Positions 19,090-25,977 of a DNA stretch of 64,000 bases are shown one piece after another. Position 1 is the stretch's first letter. Each line of letters begins with the position of its first letter. This stretch comes from Cyclobacteriaceae bacterium (GTDB lineage Bacteria > Bacteroidota > Bacteroidia > Cytophagales > Cyclobacteriaceae). Made by a program: the position numbers and the translations under genes. The DNA is taken from NCBI GenBank assembly GCA_016787565.1, contig JAEUUG010000004.1, positions 451,827-515,826 of the forward strand, given 5' to 3'. The notes under the pieces are model-generated. The model ran no database searches, was not told the origin of the DNA, and saw only the letters and a program-made list of their open reading frames with translations.

Positions 19090-19713
19090 ATGAACATGGA
19101 AAAGATATTCCCTCAGTTTGATCAAGAACTTCTACAGCACCTTGAGAAGATTGCACAGGTAGTGGAATTTGAAGAAGGGTCGATGCTCATGCGGCCCGGG
19201 CAGTACTTCAAAAACTCACTTTTGATTTTAGATGGCCGTGTAAAATTATACCGCGAAGGTGAGGATGGCGAAGAGTTTTTTTTATACTACCTCGAGCGTG
19301 GAAGTGCCTGTGCGCTTTCTATGATTTGCGCTACTAAAAATGAAACCAGTGCCATAAAAGCAAAAGCCATGACGCCTGTAAAAGCATTGGCCATTCCGCT
19401 TTCGTTTATGGATGGACTGATGCGCGATCATCGGCAGTGGTATTATTTTGTGCTGGAAACATACCGTTCCCGATTCGAAGAATTGTTACAAGTGATTGAT
19501 CAGGTTGCCTTTCATTCCATGGATGAAAAGCTTGAGTTCTATCTGAAACGTCAGTTTGAATCGTTGGGAGGAAATTCCATCTCTATCACGCATCAGGAAA
19601 TTGCCGATGATCTTAATTCTTCGCGAGAGGTGATATCCCGTTTGTTGAAAAAACTCGAATCTCAAAAGCGAATTTCGGTTTCACGAAATGAAATAATCCG
19701 GACAAATCTTTAG
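19090..19713 (+). CDS. Crp/Fnr-family transcriptional regulator of the sulfur cluster
   Basis: Residues 15-120 form a cyclic-nucleotide-type beta-roll sensor, followed by a long dimerisation helix and a winged helix-turn-helix (about 165-200). The recognition helix SSREVISRLLK places Arg179, Glu180 and Arg184 at the positions of E. coli CRP Arg180, Glu181 and Arg185, which read GTGA half-sites. GTGA-N6-TCAC palindromes are found in front of the next two transcription units. The sensor holds two Cys (74 and 80, GSACALSMICA) but no N-terminal Fnr-type iron-sulfur ligands, so thiol or persulfide sensing is possible but unproven. Met at 19096 is an alternative start. Confidence 0.88.
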   Translation: MNMEKIFPQFDQELLQHLEKIAQVVEFEEGSMLMRPGQYFKNSLLILDGRVKLYREGEDGEEFFLYYLERGSACALSMICATKNETSAIKAKAMTPVKALAIPLSFMDGLMRDHRQWYYFVLETYRSRFEELLQVIDQVAFHSMDEKLEFYLKRQFESLGGNSISITHQEIADDLNSSREVISRLLKKLESQKRISVSRNEIIRTNL

Positions 19714-19717
19714 GCTG

Positions 19718-19762
19718 CGTGACTGAGGTCACGGAGTACGACTTCCCTTGTTGCGACCTTTG
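19718..19762 (+). promoter_or_regulatory. CRP-like operator and -7 element in front of the TauE/SafE gene
   Basis: CGTGACTGAGGTCACG at 19718-19733 is a 16-bp palindrome with perfect 6-bp arms (GTGA-N6-TCAC core 19719-19732). A GACCTTTG element (7 of 8 to TAnnTTTG) lies at 19755-19762, starting 36 nt after the core start. This places the operator near -43, the class II activator position. Confidence 0.65.
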
Positions 19763-19779
19763 TTGCAAGAGAATCAATT

Positions 19780-20574
19780 ATGGAAGTCTTTTTTGGATAT
19801 CTGGCATCAGGTCTTATTGGCATTTCACTAGGGCTACTGGGCGGTGGAGGTTCCATTCTTACTGTTCCGGTATTAGTTTACCTCTTTCATGTTGATCCAT
19901 CGCTGGCAACGCTATATTCTTTATTTATTGTTGGAACTACATCGTTGGTAGGGGGTATTAAAAGTGCCATCAATAAACAGGTTGATTTCCGAACAGCAAA
20001 TGTATTTGCATGGCCAAGTTTACTTGCAGTATTCATTGCCCGTCAATTCATCTTACCATTTATTCCGGAGGAAATCTTTCACTGGAGTTCATTCATCCTT
20101 ACTAAGGATATTGCCCTGATGGTCTTTTTTGCGCTGATTATGCTAGCAGCTGCAATCAGCATGCTGCGAAGTGAAAAGTACAAGCCAGAAACTGATGGTG
20201 CCCAACCGAATTACTTCAGGATTATGATGAAAGGCTTCGGTGTTGGCCTGCTTACCGGACTCATCGGTGCGGGTGGTGGTTTTTTAATTATTCCTGCATT
20301 GGTTTTACTGGCAGGCCTCCCGATGAAAAAGGCCATAGGTACGTCCTTAATTATAATTGCATTTAATTCGTTACTTGGATTTTTGGGTGATGTTGGATCA
20401 GGTCAGCCCATTAATTATTGGTTTATGATCATCATATCAGGTATTGCCATTGCCGGGGTTTTTGTTGGAAATTATGTTGCTAAATTTATTCCTGCCCGAA
20501 GGCTGAAAAATGCTTTTGCAGGATTTGTTTTGGTGATGGCCGTATGGATTCTGGTAAAAGAGCTTGTGTTTTAG
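19780..20574 (+). CDS. TauE/SafE-family sulfite/organosulfonate exporter
   Basis: A 264-residue inner-membrane protein with eight hydrophobic segments in two repeats. Each repeat carries a glycine-rich motif (LGLLGGGGSILTVPVLVYLF and GLIGAGGGFLIIPALVLLAG) diagnostic of TauE/SafE (PF01925). Members export sulfite, sulfoacetate or other sulfur anions. In this setting, between a Crp/Fnr regulator and a persulfide dioxygenase-like gene, export of sulfite formed by persulfide oxidation is the natural inference. It has its own operator and promoter. Confidence 0.88.
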   Translation: MEVFFGYLASGLIGISLGLLGGGGSILTVPVLVYLFHVDPSLATLYSLFIVGTTSLVGGIKSAINKQVDFRTANVFAWPSLLAVFIARQFILPFIPEEIFHWSSFILTKDIALMVFFALIMLAAAISMLRSEKYKPETDGAQPNYFRIMMKGFGVGLLTGLIGAGGGFLIIPALVLLAGLPMKKAIGTSLIIIAFNSLLGFLGDVGSGQPINYWFMIIISGIAIAGVFVGNYVAKFIPARRLKNAFAGFVLVMAVWILVKELVF

Positions 20575-20583
20575 TTTTCCATC

Positions 20584-20628
20584 GTGACTAAAATCACCGA
20601 ATTGGAATAAACTTCTTCATTACCTTTG
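20584..20628 (+). promoter_or_regulatory. CRP-like operator and -7 element in front of the MBL-rhodanese gene
   Basis: GTGACTAAAATCAC at 20584-20597 has the same GTGA-N6-TCAC core and the same GTGACT left half as the operator at 19719. TACCTTTG, a perfect TAnnTTTG element, lies at 20621-20628, starting 37 nt after the operator start. No good -33 TTTG is seen, consistent with activator-dependent transcription. Confidence 0.7.
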
Positions 20629-20668
20629 TGTCGTTGAAAAGTATCAAAATCAACCTGAATTATATACA

Positions 20669-22084
20669 ATGAAAGTAGAACAAATATATACCGGATGTCT
20701 TGCTCAGGGAGCATACTACCTTCAATCGGGAAACGAGGCTGTGATCATCGATCCCCTCCGTGAGGTAGAGCCTTATATTGAAAAGGCGAAGAAAAACGGA
20801 GCGACTATCAAGTATGTGTTGGAAACGCATTTTCATGCGGATTTTGTTTCGGGTCATATTGATCTCGCAGAAAAAACTGGCGCAACCATTGTTTACGGAC
20901 CCAATGCAAATCCAAAGTTTAGTGCGCACATCGCAGCCGATGGTGAGGAATTGAAAGTGGGTGAACTTACTATTAAAGTATTGCATACACCTGGCCATAC
21001 CATGGAGTCAACAACATATCTTCTAAAAGATGAACGAGGAAAAGACTATGCGATATTCAGTGGCGATACACTTTTTTTAGGAGATGTTGGCCGGCCTGAC
21101 CTTGCTCAAAAAGCTGCCCACATGACACAGGAGGAATTGGCGGGTTTGCTCTACGATTCTTTGCGTTCAAAAATCATGACGTTGGCGGATGATGTGATCG
21201 TGTACCCGGCTCATGGAGCAGGTTCTGCTTGTGGGAAAAACATGATGAAGGAAACAGTCGATACACTGGGCAATCAGAAAAAGATGAACTACGCGTTGCG
21301 CGAATCCATGACGCGTGAAGAATTTATTCAGGAAGTAACAGACGGATTACTCCCACCTCCCGCGTATTTTCCGGAAAATGTGCGCATGAATAAAGAAGGC
21401 TATGAGAGCATTGACAGTGTTATTAAAAAAGGTACTCGTGCACTTTCGCCTGAAGAGTTTGAGTTGGCTGCCAATGAAACCGGTGCGCTGATATTGGATA
21501 CACGTTCCGCTCAGGCGTTTGCTAAAGGATTTGTCCCCAATTCCATTAACATTGGTATTGATGGAAGTTTTGCTCCCTGGGTTGGTGCGCTGGTGCCAGG
21601 CGTAGCACACCCAATTTTGTTGATTGCTGATGAAGGACGGGAAGAGGAAATTGTGACGCGACTGGCACGGGTGGGATATGATAACACGCTTGGCTTTTTG
21701 AAAGGTGGTTTTAAATCATGGCTGCAATCCGGAAAAGATGTTGATGCTATTGAAACCGTGACGATAAACGAATTTGCCAATCGATACAAAAAAGGTAAGC
21801 CTGTGGTGATCGATGTGCGCAAGCCATCAGAATTTGAGGCCGAGCATATTGTTGATGCCATCAATACACCGCTGGATTTTCTCAATGAACACCTGGCTGA
21901 AATTCCAAAGGAAGGTGAAGTGTATGTTCATTGTGCCGGTGGTTATCGGTCGATGATAGCAGCTTCTATTTTAAAGGCTCGGGGCTGGAATAATCTCATT
22001 GATGTAGACGGTGGCTTCAAGGCTATACTGGAAACCGAAATACCAAGAACGGCATATGTTTGCCCTTCTACGGTTAAGAAGTAA
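20669..22084 (+). CDS. MBL-fold persulfide dioxygenase-like protein with two rhodanese domains
   Basis: The metallo-beta-lactamase domain (1-~240) carries ETHFHADFVSGH, with His54, His56, Asp58 and His63, plus HTPGHT and FSGDTLF. This is the iron-binding arrangement of ETHE1/CstB-type persulfide dioxygenases, which oxidise glutathione or CoA persulfide to sulfite. Two rhodanese domains follow. The first (about 270-355) has no catalytic Cys in the active loop (IADEGREEE). The second (about 365-465) has an intact loop CAGGYRS with Cys422. The 471-aa length fits the CstB-like fusion class. It probably passes sulfur between thiosulfate/persulfide and the dioxygenase. First gene of a unit with the rhodanese lipoprotein. 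Confidence 0.88.
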   Translation: MKVEQIYTGCLAQGAYYLQSGNEAVIIDPLREVEPYIEKAKKNGATIKYVLETHFHADFVSGHIDLAEKTGATIVYGPNANPKFSAHIAADGEELKVGELTIKVLHTPGHTMESTTYLLKDERGKDYAIFSGDTLFLGDVGRPDLAQKAAHMTQEELAGLLYDSLRSKIMTLADDVIVYPAHGAGSACGKNMMKETVDTLGNQKKMNYALRESMTREEFIQEVTDGLLPPPAYFPENVRMNKEGYESIDSVIKKGTRALSPEEFELAANETGALILDTRSAQAFAKGFVPNSINIGIDGSFAPWVGALVPGVAHPILLIADEGREEEIVTRLARVGYDNTLGFLKGGFKSWLQSGKDVDAIETVTINEFANRYKKGKPVVIDVRKPSEFEAEHIVDAINTPLDFLNEHLAEIPKEGEVYVHCAGGYRSMIAASILKARGWNNLIDVDGGFKAILETEIPRTAYVCPSTVKK

Positions 22085-22107
22085 AGCACAACAATAAATC
22101 CTGAAAA

Positions 22108-22503
22108 ATGAAAAACTTTCCATTGGGTATCTTGTTTATTTTATTGACGATCCTCACTTCCTGTTCTGCACAACAAGCATCCGGCTCTAAAACTATAAAC
22201 GTTACAACGTTTCTTTCCATGCGATCAAAGAACACAATGCTTAGCGTTTTGGATGTACGGACTCCTGCGGAGATTGCCGAAGGAAAAATTGAAGGAGCCA
22301 TGACGATGGATTATTCTCAGCCTGATTTTTCAAACCGCATAGATAAGCTTGATAAAAATCAGCCCATTGTAGTGTATTGTGCTGTGGGTGGAAGAAGTTC
22401 CAGTGCAGCAGAGATTATGCGCAAAAAAGGTTTTAAGGAAGTTTACAATCTTGAAGGTGGTATACAGGCGTGGCGTGCGGCAGGTCAGCCGCTGGTGAAG
22501 TGA
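22108..22503 (+). CDS. Rhodanese-domain lipoprotein
   Basis: A lipoprotein signal ends in the lipobox LTSC with Cys19. A single rhodanese domain follows with DVRTPAEIAEG and the active-site loop CAVGGRS (Cys91), so a persulfide intermediate can form. Thiosulfate:acceptor sulfurtransferase activity at the cell envelope is likely. It lies 23 nt after the MBL-rhodanese gene and 4 nt before the desaturase-like gene, which indicates one operon. Confidence 0.88.
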   Translation: MKNFPLGILFILLTILTSCSAQQASGSKTINVTTFLSMRSKNTMLSVLDVRTPAEIAEGKIEGAMTMDYSQPDFSNRIDKLDKNQPIVVYCAVGGRSSSAAEIMRKKGFKEVYNLEGGIQAWRAAGQPLVK

Positions 22504-22507
22504 CAGC

Positions 22508-23389
22508 ATGCAACATTATATAGAAAAATTTGTAGGTGGTTTTACCGGGTATTGGTATTACCTGGTGGATCAGATTCTGTTGCGTCACCCGGAAGAGCAT
22601 AATTATTTTTATTGGTTGATCGGGCTTTCACTGACTATTTGGTTGCTTGAAGTAATCATACCGTGGCGAAAAGGTCAGGGTATATTCAGAAAAGATTTCT
22701 GGCTCGATGGGTTTTATATGTTTTTTAATTTCTTTTTGTTTTCACTGATCGGTTATAATGCGCTATCCAATGTTGGTGTACAAGCCTTCAATGATTTTCT
22801 TGGGTTGTTTGGCTTGACGAACCTCGTAGCCATTAACGTTGCCACCGGGCCCAAATGGGCGCAGTTGCTAACCATGTTTGTAATTGCCGATTTTATTCAA
22901 TGGAATGTTCATCGGCTGTTGCATAAAGTGCCATGGATGTGGGAGTTTCACAAGCTTCATCATTCTGTAAAAGAGATGGGCTTTGCTGCTCATCTTCGTT
23001 TTCACTGGATGGAAACCATCATTTACAAAACCATTCAATATGTACCGTTGGCAATGATTGGATTTGGTATTCAGGATTTTTTTCTGGTACACATTTTCAG
23101 CATTGCTATCGGGCACCTGAATCATTCTAATCTTTACATTACCTACGGACCTCTAAAATACCTTTTAAATAATCCGGCTATGCATATCTGGCATCATGCC
23201 AAACACTTGCCGGATGGAAGCCAGGGTGTAAACTTTGGCATCAGCCTTAGTGTGTGGGATTATGTTTTCAACACGGTTCACATGCCCTCTGACGGGCGTG
23301 ATATTGAGTTGGGTTTTGATCACGATGAACAATTTCCTACTACATTTTTTAAACAGGTCACCTATCCATTCAACAAGAATCGTACATGA
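22508..23389 (+). CDS. Sterol desaturase/fatty-acid hydroxylase family membrane protein
   Basis: A 293-residue membrane protein with four to five helices and the eight-histidine di-iron pattern of the fatty-acid hydroxylase superfamily: HRLLH (135-139), HKLHH (148-152), HLNHSN and IWHHAKH. Family members hydroxylate or desaturate lipids using oxygen. The substrate is not known. Its tight position (4 nt after a rhodanese gene, ATGA overlap with the next) ties it to the sulfur operon, where such a gene may act on membrane lipids or be a passenger. Confidence 0.82.
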   Translation: MQHYIEKFVGGFTGYWYYLVDQILLRHPEEHNYFYWLIGLSLTIWLLEVIIPWRKGQGIFRKDFWLDGFYMFFNFFLFSLIGYNALSNVGVQAFNDFLGLFGLTNLVAINVATGPKWAQLLTMFVIADFIQWNVHRLLHKVPWMWEFHKLHHSVKEMGFAAHLRFHWMETIIYKTIQYVPLAMIGFGIQDFFLVHIFSIAIGHLNHSNLYITYGPLKYLLNNPAMHIWHHAKHLPDGSQGVNFGISLSVWDYVFNTVHMPSDGRDIELGFDHDEQFPTTFFKQVTYPFNKNRT

Positions 23390-23613
23390 AAATCCTGAAC
23401 GAATGGAAACCAATGCTGCTCTTGTCTTTAACATTGGGTTTAGCTCCATTTTTTCCTGAACCGCACATTCTGGGAAAACTTCGTTGGATAGCGGGAGGTG
23501 CTGTAGGTATGCAAACCATTGATTGGGGCGATACGCTATTCCATGGGCTGCCCTGGTTGTTGCTCCTTCGGATTGGGATTTTAAAGGTTGCAGAGAGATT
23601 TAAATCAAAATAG
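23386..23613 (+). CDS. Small two-helix membrane protein of the sulfur operon
   Basis: A 75-residue protein whose ATG overlaps the preceding stop in an ATGA junction, strong evidence of translation. It has two hydrophobic segments (MLLLSLTLGLAPFFPEPHI and the region around GLPWLLLLRIGIL) linked by a Gly-rich turn. From memory, short proteins with the LGLAPFFPEPHI motif recur in similar Bacteroidota sulfur clusters, where they are often given unsupported transporter names. Function unknown. Confidence 0.7.
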   Translation: MKILNEWKPMLLLSLTLGLAPFFPEPHILGKLRWIAGGAVGMQTIDWGDTLFHGLPWLLLLRIGILKVAERFKSK

Positions 23614-23666
23614 AGCAGTTCTTTAAAGCAGGCCGTAAGGGGTATTTATGGTTGCCAAGTTTTTAT

Positions 23667-23674
23667 TACTTTTG
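23667..23674 (+). promoter_or_regulatory. -7-like element before the YeeE pair
   Basis: TACTTTTG matches TAnnTTTG 21 nt before the ATG at 23695. No convincing TTTG at -33 and no GTGA-N6-TCAC operator are seen upstream, unlike the two other units of this cluster. Confidence 0.3.
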
Positions 23675-23694
23675 CCCATTACCCCATAGAATTA

Positions 23695-24267
23695 ATGAAC
23701 TATTTGATTGAAAAACTATCCCAACCATGGCCCTGGTATGTCGCGGGCCCGCTCATTGGTTTAACCATTCCCTTTCTATTACTTATTGGCAATAAGGCCT
23801 TCGGAATATCAGCATCGATGCGACACATTTGCGCTGCCTGTCTTCCTGCTAAAATCCCATTTTTTCAATACGACTGGAAAAAGGAAGTATGGAATCTATT
23901 CTTTGTAGGTGGTGTATTTGCAGGCGGCATTATTGCGGCCATTGTGTTAGCATCACCCGATCCCATTCAGATTGATGATCAACTCCGTGCAGAGTTGTAT
24001 GGTTATGGTGTTACCAATATTAGTTCGCTCATGCCAACGGAATTGTTCAACGTAAATAGTCTTCTCACGGTCAGGGGATTTTTCCTGATGATTGTTGGCG
24101 GTTTCTTGGTTGGGTTTGGTACGCGGTATGGTGGTGGCTGTACCTCTGGCCATGCAATCATGGGTATTTCCAGTCTGCAAATACCATCGATTATTGCAAC
24201 GTGTTGCTTTATGGCCGGTGGTTTCATCATGGCCAATTTTATTCTGCCTTTCATTCTTACTCTTTAA
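23695..24267 (+). CDS. YeeE/YedE-family transporter, first half
   Basis: A 190-residue inner-membrane protein with about five helices. It contains the Cys motif HICAACLPA (Cys46, Cys49) and the GGGCTSGHAIMG motif with a conserved Cys, as in the thiosulfate transporter YeeE/TsuA. Full-length homologues are about 350-400 aa; here the protein is split in two consecutive genes, as is usual in Bacteroidota. Likely imports thiosulfate or moves a related sulfur compound for the rhodanese/dioxygenase enzymes. Confidence 0.85.
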   Translation: MNYLIEKLSQPWPWYVAGPLIGLTIPFLLLIGNKAFGISASMRHICAACLPAKIPFFQYDWKKEVWNLFFVGGVFAGGIIAAIVLASPDPIQIDDQLRAELYGYGVTNISSLMPTELFNVNSLLTVRGFFLMIVGGFLVGFGTRYGGGCTSGHAIMGISSLQIPSIIATCCFMAGGFIMANFILPFILTL

Positions 24268-24271
24268 TGCT

Positions 24272-24790
24272 ATGAGCAAAGCTGGTTCCATGGAAATTAA
24301 ATCTGCCGAAAATACAGATTTCGAAGTACGCTCGCTGGATGTGATGTGTGTGAATGAATCGCAACTGCAGCACCCTTGGTGGTATAATTTTAAATATTCC
24401 GTAGCGGGAATTTTTTTCGGGATATTGTTGGTGAAAGCCGAAATCATTTCGTGGTATCGCATACAGGAGATGTTCAGGTTACAGTCGTTTCACATGTATG
24501 GCGTGATAGGATCGGCTGTAGCAGTGGGAATGCTTTCTATTTGGTTGATTAAAAAATTTAAGATCAAAACTATTTATGGTGAGCCGATTGAATTCCATTC
24601 CAAAAAATTCAGTAAAGGAAACGTTTATGGTAGTCTGCTTTTTGGTTTTGGCTGGGCGCTAACCGGTGCTTGCCCCGGACCATTGTACGCGCAAATTGGT
24701 TCTGGTTTTATAGTGGTAGTGGTAACGTTGCTTAGTGCTATTGCGGGAACATGGATTTACGGATACTTCCGCGAGCGATTGCCGCATTAG
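24272..24790 (+). CDS. YeeE/YedE-family transporter, second half
   Basis: The real start is ATG at 24272, 4 nt after the previous stop (24265-24267). It reads MSKAGSMEIKSAENTD and gives 172 aa. A longer in-frame opening from 24092 lies inside the first-half gene in another frame and is not credible. The protein has four helices and the TGACPGPLYAQIGSG motif with the conserved Cys of YeeE proteins. It should pair with the first half to form one thiosulfate-type channel. Confidence 0.83.
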   Translation: MSKAGSMEIKSAENTDFEVRSLDVMCVNESQLQHPWWYNFKYSVAGIFFGILLVKAEIISWYRIQEMFRLQSFHMYGVIGSAVAVGMLSIWLIKKFKIKTIYGEPIEFHSKKFSKGNVYGSLLFGFGWALTGACPGPLYAQIGSGFIVVVVTLLSAIAGTWIYGYFRERLPH

Positions 24791-24805
24791 TTTCTGATCG
24801 TTGTA

Positions 24806-25210
24806 TCAACGAAGTTCTGCAACTAACTCCTGGAGGCGTTCAATGGAAACGGGTTTCACAACATACGCCACTACTTCCGGAAAGGAATCTGCTTGTTCCA
24901 AGTCTTTTGGATGACTGGATGAACTAACAATGACGATATCAATTGTCTTGCTAAGTTGATCTTTAATGGCTTTGAATTTTGTAAGAAAATCCCAGCCTGT
25001 GGTTACCGGCATATAGATGTCCAAAAAGATAATATCCGGAAGTTGGTTATCGATTTTTTTATGACTCTCAATATAATCCAGCGCACCACGCGCATTGTTG
25101 AAAATGGTGATAATGTCCGCCAGTTCACCTAATTCTGCTAGTCGTTTTAGCATAAAGGATGACATCGGGTCATCATCAATAATCCAGACGTTTGGAATTT
25201 TTTTTCCCAT
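24806..25210 (-). CDS. Stand-alone response-regulator receiver protein
   Basis: From the Met at 25210 the 134-residue protein is a single CheY-like receiver domain: acidic pocket IDDDP (12-14), phosphoacceptor Asp64 in IIFLDIYMPV, conserved Ser/Thr in VIVSSSSHP and Lys in YVVKPVS. The in-frame ATG at 25297 would add about 29 unstructured residues. There is no output domain, so it acts by protein contact. No kinase gene is adjacent. Confidence 0.85.
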   Translation of the reverse strand: MGKKIPNVWIIDDDPMSSFMLKRLAELGELADIITIFNNARGALDYIESHKKIDNQLPDIIFLDIYMPVTTGWDFLTKFKAIKDQLSKTIDIVIVSSSSHPKDLEQADSFPEVVAYVVKPVSIERLQELVAELR

Positions 25211-25356
25211 GCTTGATTTACTGGTCGTAAAGTTATCACGATTTACAAAATCGAAGTGCAATTTGAACCCGGTATTCCGTCCTTTTGACAGGAACATCTG
25301 CCGGCAGGAGTTAATTTCTTACGGTAGTTCGGTTGCGTGGCGGAAACTAATCTGGC

Positions 25357-25905
25357 TTATGGAGTTGTGATTGGTATGCCAAATTGTGTATCCGACCACT
25401 CAAAAATTATCAATATGCCGGTTTCTAGAGGCTCCATCCGGATGGTATACTGTTCAACCGAAGATGTCAATTTCTGAACAGGAACGGTAGTATGCAGAAT
25501 ATCCAGGTCATGATTTGGTTCGAAGGCACCCCATTTACCAAGTTCAGTGTTCACAATGATTTCAAATGTATCAGGACCCGGAATAGCATATACGCGATAG
25601 GTTCCAGCTTTTAACGCTTCACCGTTAAACTTCACATCGTGGTTGAGGGTGATTTCAGTTGATTCATTGGCGCCCAATCTCCAATACTGCCCATAAGGCT
25701 GAAGTGCACCTGCTTCCTTCGTGCCAAAAATCAAGCGACCTCTCACAGAGGGTCGGTTGTAGGTTATTGAAGCTGTCAGATTCCCAGCCGTTAACTCAAC
25801 ATTGCCGGGCGGGCTCAAGGTGCGGCCTCGATTATTCAGATAAAAAAAGGCGGCTCCAAGAATAATAACCAGAACACCCAGGCCAATCAATATTTTCTTT
25901 ATCAT
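25357..25905 (-). CDS. DUF2911 family secreted/membrane-anchored protein
   Basis: A 182-residue protein with an N-terminal hydrophobic anchor (about 4-23) and one DUF2911 domain: ITYNRPSVRGRLIFG, PYGQYWRLGANESTEI and GTYRVYAIPGPDTFEII are the typical signature segments. DUF2911 proteins are beta-rich and common in Bacteroidota; function unknown. It lies in the same direction as the ClC gene upstream with a 72-nt gap. Confidence 0.85.
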   Translation of the reverse strand: MIKKILIGLGVLVIILGAAFFYLNNRGRTLSPPGNVELTAGNLTASITYNRPSVRGRLIFGTKEAGALQPYGQYWRLGANESTEITLNHDVKFNGEALKAGTYRVYAIPGPDTFEIIVNTELGKWGAFEPNHDLDILHTTVPVQKLTSSVEQYTIRMEPLETGILIIFEWSDTQFGIPITTP

Positions 25906-25977
25906 ACTTTGTAAAAGTTAGGTTTGATTTTCAGTCATCCTTGCTATTTGCAGAAAAGCTTTCAGGATTTTATAAAG

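Noticed and set aside
24092..24271. Upstream extension of the second YeeE half
   Set aside because: It lies within the first YeeE gene in another frame. The ATG at 24272 gives the normal N-terminus.
23953..24462. 169-aa open frame on the minus strand
   Set aside because: Antisense to both YeeE halves, spanning their junction; composition unlike a folded protein.
24799..24811. Small CGTTG/CAACG hairpin between YeeE and the receiver gene
   Set aside because: Only 5 bp with a 3-nt loop and no T run; too weak to call a terminator.
25298..25307. Perfect palindrome CTGCCGGCAG between the receiver gene and DUF2911
   Set aside because: Short and GC-rich, without a T run or nearby promoter element; could occur by chance.
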